The notes beneath the pieces were generated by a model, which ran no database searches, was not told the DNA's origin, and saw nothing but the letters and a program-made list of their open reading frames with translations. A stretch of 9,494 nucleotides of DNA from Bacteroidia bacterium (lineage in GTDB: Bacteria; Bacteroidota; Bacteroidia; Flavobacteriales; Flavobacteriaceae), in the NCBI GenBank assembly GCA_030431085.1, contig JAUIJW010000079.1, positions 1 to 9,494 on the forward strand, in the 5' to 3' direction. Of the stretch, positions 5,235-9,494 are shown piece after piece; the stretch's first letter is position 1, and each line of letters opens with the position of its first letter. A program made the position numbers and the translations under genes.

Positions 5235-5855
5235 CTTGAGTAAGTCTTTTATTTCACTTAACATCATCGCTGTAGCACCCCAAACTATATAATTATTTAA
5301 TATAAAGCAAGGTACATCTATATTTTTCATATAACTAGTGCTCATATTTTTGGTTGTTACCGATGATTCGTTTAACAGATCATCTAATTTAACTTCAACT
5401 ATTTTTCTAACTTCATGGTTAAAGTTAAAATGTAAAGCTTCTTTAGATAAACCTAAAAATGGTTGAACTAAGAAATTACTTGGAGGGATATAAGTTTCTG
5501 TTAAGGTCTTGATAATGCTGATTTTATTTTTAGGTATGCCAACTTCTTCATGAGCTTCTCTAAGTGCCGTTTCTTTTAGGTCATAATCATGAGGTTCTTG
5601 TTTTCCCCCAGGAAAACTAATTTGAGCAGAATGCACCCCGTTATAGGCAGCTCTTAAAGTAAGTAAAATATTGGCTTCTCCATTTTTTGGATAAAGAATA
5701 GCAAGAACACCAGCTTTTATAGGGTTATAATGTTCAAAATTAGAATCTACGAATTGTTTACGGATGGCCGGCGCCATTTTGTATTGAGACTCAAGCCCGC
5801 CTAAAGGTTCTTTTTCTATCCTCGAAATATGTTGTAAAAGAGATTCAAATTCCAT
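5226..5855 (-). CDS. Nudix hydrolase, CoA pyrophosphatase (NudL/NUDT7-8) type
   Basis: Nudix enzymes hydrolyse a diphosphate linked to another moiety. The NudL/UPF0035 branch cleaves coenzyme A or acyl-CoA to phosphopantetheine and 3',5'-ADP. The 209-residue protein has the branch's signature: ILLTLRA then SAQISFPGGKQEPHD (63-90), running into TALREAHEEVGI (96-107), where R99, E100, E103 and E104 are the metal-binding core of the Nudix box. The segment VHSAQISFPGG corresponds to the H-x-G-x-V-S-F-P-G-G block of CoA pyrophosphatases. YIPPSNFLVQPFLG (122-135) and VWGATAMML (191-199) are further branch features. CoA or its derivatives are thus the likely substrate, though not proven. It is the first gene of a two-gene minus-strand unit with the acyltransferase and diverges from the dipeptidase gene across 66 bases. 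The ATG at 5855 fits a -7 box 25 bases upstream. Confidence 0.88.
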   Translation of the reverse strand: MEFESLLQHISRIEKEPLGGLESQYKMAPAIRKQFVDSNFEHYNPIKAGVLAILYPKNGEANILLTLRAAYNGVHSAQISFPGGKQEPHDYDLKETALREAHEEVGIPKNKISIIKTLTETYIPPSNFLVQPFLGLSKEALHFNFNHEVRKIVEVKLDDLLNESSVTTKNMSTSYMKNIDVPCFILNNYIVWGATAMMLSEIKDLLKLL

Positions 5856-5879
5856 TTAAAACACTAAATTTACCAATCG

Positions 5880-5887
5880 CAAAAGTA
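5880..5887 (-). promoter_or_regulatory. Nudix gene -7 promoter box (TACTTTTG)
   Basis: On the minus strand this is TACTTTTG, a full TAnnTTTG match. Transcription would begin near 5875, about 20 bases before the ATG at 5855. No -33 TTG is seen at standard spacing. I found no comparable box for the divergent dipeptidase gene in the same 66-bp spacer. Confidence 0.5.
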
Positions 5888-5921
5888 CAACTATTCTTGA
5901 ACTAAATTCTCTGTCTAATTT

Positions 5922-7091
5922 ATGAAGAAACTACTTAAAGGTGTTGGTATTTTTTTTATTCTATTGATTATAATTATTGTGGCCATTCCAATTATTGTGC
6001 CCAAAATTGTAGATAAAGACCATAATAAAGTTATACAACCACCGCCTTATCACGCCAGTACAGAAGCAACAGAACTTTATCAAAATTTAGATTTTATTGC
6101 AGATATGCATTGTGATGCTCTGTTGTGGGATAGAGATTTATTAAAAGATAACGATTACGGCCATGTGGATATTCCTAAAATGAGACAGGCGAATATCGCT
6201 ATACAGGCATTTACCATAGTGACAAAATCACCTAAAGGACAAAATTTTGATGCCAATACGGGAGAAAGTGATAATATTACGATGTTATATGCGGCACAAG
6301 GTAGGCCAACATTAAGTTTAACCAAAAGAGCGTTATTACAGTGTAAAAGTCTTTATGAATTTGCCAACAAATCTGATGGACAGTTTTTTGTTATTACATC
6401 AAAAAAAGAGCTGCAAGAGTATCTTAAAAAAAGAGCAATCAATAAAGATATTACAGCTGGATTTTTAGGTGTTGAAGGGGCCCATGCCCTTGATGGGGAT
6501 ATAGATCAAGTACAAGTACTTTATAATCATGGTGTGCGAATGATGGCCCCTACACATTTTTTTGATAATAAATTGGGTGGTTCAGCTCATGGCGTAAGCG
6601 GAGAAGGTTTAACTGCCTTTGGCAGTAATGTGATCAAGAAAATGGAAGAGTTACAAATGATAATTGATCTGGCGCATTGTTCTCCAAAAATGATTGACGA
6701 TATTATTGATATGACTTCGGTTCCTTTGGTATCATCACATACTGGAGTAAAAGGAACTTGTGATAATGTGCGTAACCTGTCGGATAAACACCTCAAAGCG
6801 ATTGCAGATTCTGGAGGATTAATTAGTATCGCAATGTTTGAACAAGCTAGTTGCGGAGAGGATGCTAAGGCGGTAGCAAAAGCTATTCAATACACCATTG
6901 ATTTAGTGGGAGCAGAGCACGTAGCCTTGGGCTCAGATTTTGATGGTTCTGTAACTACGCCGTTTAATATTACGGGTTTACCGCTTATTGTTGAAGAGCT
7001 ATTAAAATTAGGTATTGCAAAAGAAGATATTCAAATGATTATGGGTGAAAATGTGAAGAGGTTTTTGTTAAAAAACTTGCCAGAAGAGTAA
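5922..7091 (+). CDS. Membrane-anchored dipeptidase, peptidase family M19
   Basis: M19 enzymes (renal dipeptidase family) are binuclear zinc hydrolases that cleave dipeptides, often with broad or D-residue tolerance. The 389-residue protein starts with KK and one hydrophobic segment (about residues 8-29) without a lipobox cysteine, so it is probably a signal anchor with the catalytic domain in the periplasm. All metal ligands are in place: H63 and D65 in DMHCD, bridging E185 in GVEGAHAL, H252 in IDLAHCSP, H273 in SSHTG and D339 in GSDFDG. Length and motif order are normal for the family. bshA follows after 42 bases with no terminator or TAnnTTTG box between, so the two probably form an operon. 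Substrate in this organism is unknown; peptide or cell-wall fragment scavenging are both reasonable. The start is the only sensible ATG before the anchor. Confidence 0.93.
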   Translation: MKKLLKGVGIFFILLIIIIVAIPIIVPKIVDKDHNKVIQPPPYHASTEATELYQNLDFIADMHCDALLWDRDLLKDNDYGHVDIPKMRQANIAIQAFTIVTKSPKGQNFDANTGESDNITMLYAAQGRPTLSLTKRALLQCKSLYEFANKSDGQFFVITSKKELQEYLKKRAINKDITAGFLGVEGAHALDGDIDQVQVLYNHGVRMMAPTHFFDNKLGGSAHGVSGEGLTAFGSNVIKKMEELQMIIDLAHCSPKMIDDIIDMTSVPLVSSHTGVKGTCDNVRNLSDKHLKAIADSGGLISIAMFEQASCGEDAKAVAKAIQYTIDLVGAEHVALGSDFDGSVTTPFNITGLPLIVEELLKLGIAKEDIQMIMGENVKRFLLKNLPEE

Positions 7092-7102
7092 GTTAAATTA
7101 TA

Positions 7103-7120
7103 AATATCGACCAATATCGA
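7103..7120 (+). repeat. Short direct repeat AATATCGA x2 upstream of bshA
   Basis: AATATCGA occurs at 7103-7110 and 7113-7120, exactly 10 bp apart, so both copies face the same side of the helix, 14 bases before the bshA start. It could be a tandem protein-binding site or chance in AT-rich sequence. The same 8-mer also appears once inside bshA, near 7623, which weakens the case. Confidence 0.3.
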
Positions 7121-7133
7121 GAAAATAAAAAAT

Positions 7134-8267
7134 ATGAATATAGGTATAGTATGTTATCCAACTTATGGGGGAAGTGGTGTTTTGGCTACAGAATTAGGAA
7201 TGGCTTTGGCCAATAGAGGTCATAAAATTCATTTTGTTACCTCACATCAACCGGTGAAATTAAATTTTTTAAACCCAAATTTAAGATTTCATGAGGTATT
7301 TATCGAAGATTATCCTTTATTTCATTACCAGCCATACGAGTTAGCTTTATCGAGTAAATTGGTTGAAGTTGTTCAAAAATATAAACTAGATATCTTACAT
7401 GTTCACTATGCTATTCCACATGCTTATGCAGCTTATATGGCTAAGCAAATGCTAAAAGATAAAGGGATAGAAATACCAATTGTAACTACATTACATGGTA
7501 CGGATATTACTTTGGTAGGAAGTCACCCTGTTTATAAAACAGCAGTAGAGTTTAGTATCAATAAATCTGATGTAGTAACTGCCGTATCTAACAGCTTAAA
7601 AAATGATACACTAAGGCTGTTCAATATCGAAAAACCTATCGAAGTGATTTATAACTTTATAGATTTTGATAAGCAAAAATCTGAAGCCGACACAGAATGT
7701 ATGAGGGGCTCACTGGCCGAAAATGACGAAAAAATTATCGCTCATGTTAGTAATTTAAGAAAAGTGAAGCGAGTTTTAGATGTGATTGAAATATTTAGTA
7801 AAATCCAAGATAAAATACCCTCTAAATTATTAATGGTGGGTGATGGTCCGTACCGAGAAAAGGCAGAAATGTTAGCCAAAAAATTGGGAATTAAACACAA
7901 AATTCTCTTTTTAGGAAAAAGTGATGAAATTAGAAAAATACTTTGCTTTACAGATCTATTTTTACTTCCTTCTGAAACCGAAAGTTTTGGACTCGCGGCA
8001 TTAGAGGCTATGGCGGCTAAAACGCCAATAATTTCATCTAATACAGGTGGTTTACCAGAAGTGAATATTCAAGGAGTTACAGGTTATTTGAGTAATGTTG
8101 GAGATATTGAGGATATGGCTAAAAATGCCATTTCAATCCTTGAAAATGAACAAAGACTACAGCAGTTTAAAATGGCAGCTTTTGAACATGCTCAGAAATT
8201 TTCTATAGACAATATCTTGCCTAAGTATATTGATATGTACGAAAATGTAATAAAAATTTGTTGCTAG
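7134..8267 (+). CDS. bshA: BshA, N-acetyl-alpha-D-glucosaminyl L-malate synthase
   Basis: First step of bacillithiol synthesis: transfers GlcNAc from UDP-GlcNAc to L-malate. BshB then deacetylates the product and BshC adds cysteine. The 377-residue GT4 glycosyltransferase has the typical BshA N-terminus GIVCYPTYGGSGVLATELG (4-22) with the glycine-rich loop, TTLHGTD (118-124) and VTAVSNSL (148-155). The C-terminal Rossmann half has HVSNLRKVKR (204-213), MVGDGP (234-239) and the nucleotide-sugar motif ETESFGLAALEAM, whose E283 and E291 are the EX7E pair, then SSNTGGLPEV (301-310). Length is normal. The protein ends in two cysteines (ICC), which I do not know as a family feature. No bshB or bshC lies in the window; in many genomes they are elsewhere. 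It is probably co-transcribed with the dipeptidase gene. Its stop overlaps that of the convergent hexosaminidase gene. Confidence 0.93.
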   Translation: MNIGIVCYPTYGGSGVLATELGMALANRGHKIHFVTSHQPVKLNFLNPNLRFHEVFIEDYPLFHYQPYELALSSKLVEVVQKYKLDILHVHYAIPHAYAAYMAKQMLKDKGIEIPIVTTLHGTDITLVGSHPVYKTAVEFSINKSDVVTAVSNSLKNDTLRLFNIEKPIEVIYNFIDFDKQKSEADTECMRGSLAENDEKIIAHVSNLRKVKRVLDVIEIFSKIQDKIPSKLLMVGDGPYREKAEMLAKKLGIKHKILFLGKSDEIRKILCFTDLFLLPSETESFGLAALEAMAAKTPIISSNTGGLPEVNIQGVTGYLSNVGDIEDMAKNAISILENEQRLQQFKMAAFEHAQKFSIDNILPKYIDMYENVIKICC

Positions 8268-9494
8268 TTTACAATAATTTCATCAATAAATAATCGAGTA
8301 GGTTTCCCTGAGGTTTTATGCCACGAAGGTGCCTTTTCTATATTTTTAGCGACAACTTTTAAATATCGCGCTTTTAATGGTGTAGTCTTAAACTGGTAAC
8401 TTACAACCTCTTTAGCCAGAGGATTTTGAGTGGTTTCGAAATCTTGATGATTGATTTCTTTATAATCAACACCATTATCAGAAATTAAAACTTTAACATA
8501 TTTAGGTGCAAATAGATATATTTCTGGAAATCTTAAAAAATGACACTGGATAGTATTAATTAATATTTCATGACCAAAGTCAATAACACCCTCAAAACTG
8601 TCGCCTAGAAAACCTTGCCACTTACCATCACCATAACTCGTTGAACCAATAAGTCCATCCGTAAGTCCTAAAGGTAAGCCAGCGTAGTTTTCCATGAATG
8701 GGTATTTCATTTTTACTGGCAATCTAAAAGCCTTATGAATATTATAAGCTTCATTAAAAATTCTTTGGTCTTGGTAATGATTGCTTTTAATATTCTTAGC
8801 TTTAAGTGTAGTGTTTTTTGCAATTTTTATGGGCTTGGTATATAATATTCTATTTGCATTATCTAACGGTTGATTTATAGAGTAATAAATAGAATCACTC
8901 ATAGATTCAGTTTTTAAATAAATAAAATAACCGGCCTTATTCTTAAGGGTATCAAGGCTGTATGTAACATCTTCGTAACTGTATGAAGGACTGTATTGTA
9001 GAGCTTTTAAATATTGAAGATGTGGCTTTAATCTCTTTGCAAAATTATTAAATGTCTTTTGATTTGGAGAAGTCCAAACCACCTCTGCCAGAGCACTGAG
9101 TCTTGGTAATAGCATATATTCGAGTTCATTGGTATTGGCAACTCTCTCAGTCCATAAGCAAGCTTGGGCACCTATGATATATTTTTGTTTTTCCTTCTCG
9201 AGTGATGGCGGTATAGGGTTGTATTGATATACTTCTTTTAAGGTTAATTTTTTACCAATAGTATTAGGTTCAAAATTAGGATCTCCTTGAAAATAGTTAA
9301 AGTATAATTTAGAGTCTGGACTCATAATTACTTGATGATTTTTTTGTGCAGCCGCAATACCTCCACTTTCTCCACGCCAAGACATGACGGTTGCATTTGG
9401 AGCTAAACCACCTTCTAAAATTTCATCCCAGCCGATAATTTTTTTACCATTAGCATTAACAAATTTCTGAATTCTTTGGATGAAATAGCTTTGC
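8264..9494 (-). CDS. GH20 beta-N-acetylhexosaminidase, C-terminal part (5' end outside window)
   Basis: Removes terminal beta-linked GlcNAc/GalNAc from glycans, probably secreted or periplasmic. The frame is open to the right edge, so 409 C-terminal codons are seen and the Met at 9385 is internal. The visible part begins in the catalytic barrel: IIGWDEILEGG with the WDE motif (about 9376-9434), VMSWRG just after, then AQACLWTERV and LLPRLSALAEVVW, typical GH20 barrel-end blocks (about 9075-9175). A chitobiase C-terminal-like beta domain follows (YYSINQPL, ILYTKPI, NTTLKAKNI; about 8785-8900). The last 130-140 residues resemble an F5/8 type C (discoidin) carbohydrate-binding domain: LTDGLIGS, WQGFLG, GVIDFG, RYLKVVAKN, and IDEIIVN at the end. 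The catalytic Asp-Glu pair and any signal peptide lie outside. The stop overlaps that of bshA by 4 bp and no terminator is evident. Confidence 0.93.
   Translation of the reverse strand, partial: QSYFIQRIQKFVNANGKKIIGWDEILEGGLAPNATVMSWRGESGGIAAAQKNHQVIMSPDSKLYFNYFQGDPNFEPNTIGKKLTLKEVYQYNPIPPSLEKEKQKYIIGAQACLWTERVANTNELEYMLLPRLSALAEVVWTSPNQKTFNNFAKRLKPHLQYLKALQYSPSYSYEDVTYSLDTLKNKAGYFIYLKTESMSDSIYYSINQPLDNANRILYTKPIKIAKNTTLKAKNIKSNHYQDQRIFNEAYNIHKAFRLPVKMKYPFMENYAGLPLGLTDGLIGSTSYGDGKWQGFLGDSFEGVIDFGHEILINTIQCHFLRFPEIYLFAPKYVKVLISDNGVDYKEINHQDFETTQNPLAKEVVSYQFKTTPLKARYLKVVAKNIEKAPSWHKTSGKPTRLFIDEIIVN

Noticed and set aside
6587..6796. Minus-strand open frame of 69 codons
   Set aside because: It is antisense to the core of the M19 dipeptidase, including its metal-ligand motifs; its open state is a by-product of that coding sequence.
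8264..9385. A complete 373-residue protein starting at the Met encoded at 9385
   Set aside because: The frame continues upstream to the window edge with strong GH20 barrel sequence (the WDE motif), so this Met is internal.
1..9494. CRISPR array, prophage, defence island, tRNA or rRNA genes
   Set aside because: I saw no regularly spaced repeats, phage or transposase proteins, cloverleaf-like or rRNA-like sequence; all the larger stretches are explained by conserved housekeeping genes.

Overview
The window looks like a chromosomal segment from the family Flavobacteriaceae (Bacteroidota). The DNA is AT-rich. Several genes are preceded by the Bacteroidota promoter signature TAnnTTTG instead of a Shine-Dalgarno plus -35/-10 pattern. 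The products (BshA, an M19 dipeptidase, a NudL-like Nudix protein, a PlsC-like acyltransferase with an FPQGT motif, an ECF sigma factor next to uvrA) read like flavobacterial versions. I see no insertion sequence, phage gene, CRISPR array, rRNA or tRNA. This is core, housekeeping-type sequence, not an obvious island.

Layout. Positions 1-2090 (minus) hold the first 696 codons of uvrA, which runs off the left edge. A 292-bp divergent spacer (2091-2382) follows. It holds the uvrA promoter, near-continuous A-tracts, a consensus flavobacterial promoter, and a leader of about 135 nt with two hairpins and a G-rich ribosome binding site. The leader feeds an ECF-type sigma factor gene (2383-2967). Next comes a 46-codon ORF of unknown function (3051-3191) and a strong two-way terminator (3196-3227), which separates it from the convergent nth gene (3226-3858, minus). 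nth and the peroxiredoxin gene bcp (3894-4352, plus) diverge from a 35-bp spacer in which two TAnnTTTG boxes face each other. bcp converges on an acyltransferase gene (4374-5186, minus). That gene lies downstream of a Nudix/CoA-pyrophosphatase gene (5226-5855, minus) and has its own promoter inside the Nudix gene end. A membrane-anchored M19 dipeptidase gene (5922-7091, plus) and bshA (7134-8267, plus) form a probable operon. bshA converges with a 4-bp stop overlap on the 3' part of a GH20 beta-N-acetylhexosaminidase gene (8264-9494, minus), cut by the right edge.

Functional themes. Two DNA-repair enzymes (UvrA for nucleotide excision, Nth for base excision) and two thiol-redox genes (Bcp peroxiredoxin, BshA for bacillithiol) lie near each other. 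The Nth protein has no cysteine at all, so it cannot carry the usual [4Fe-4S] cluster. The other genes serve lipid acylation, CoA or nucleotide clean-up, peptide turnover and glycan breakdown. I found no clear novel multi-gene system. The most unusual material is regulatory (the sigma-factor leader and the face-to-face nth/bcp promoter boxes), together with the small ORF after the sigma gene and the altered motifs of Nth and the acyltransferase.
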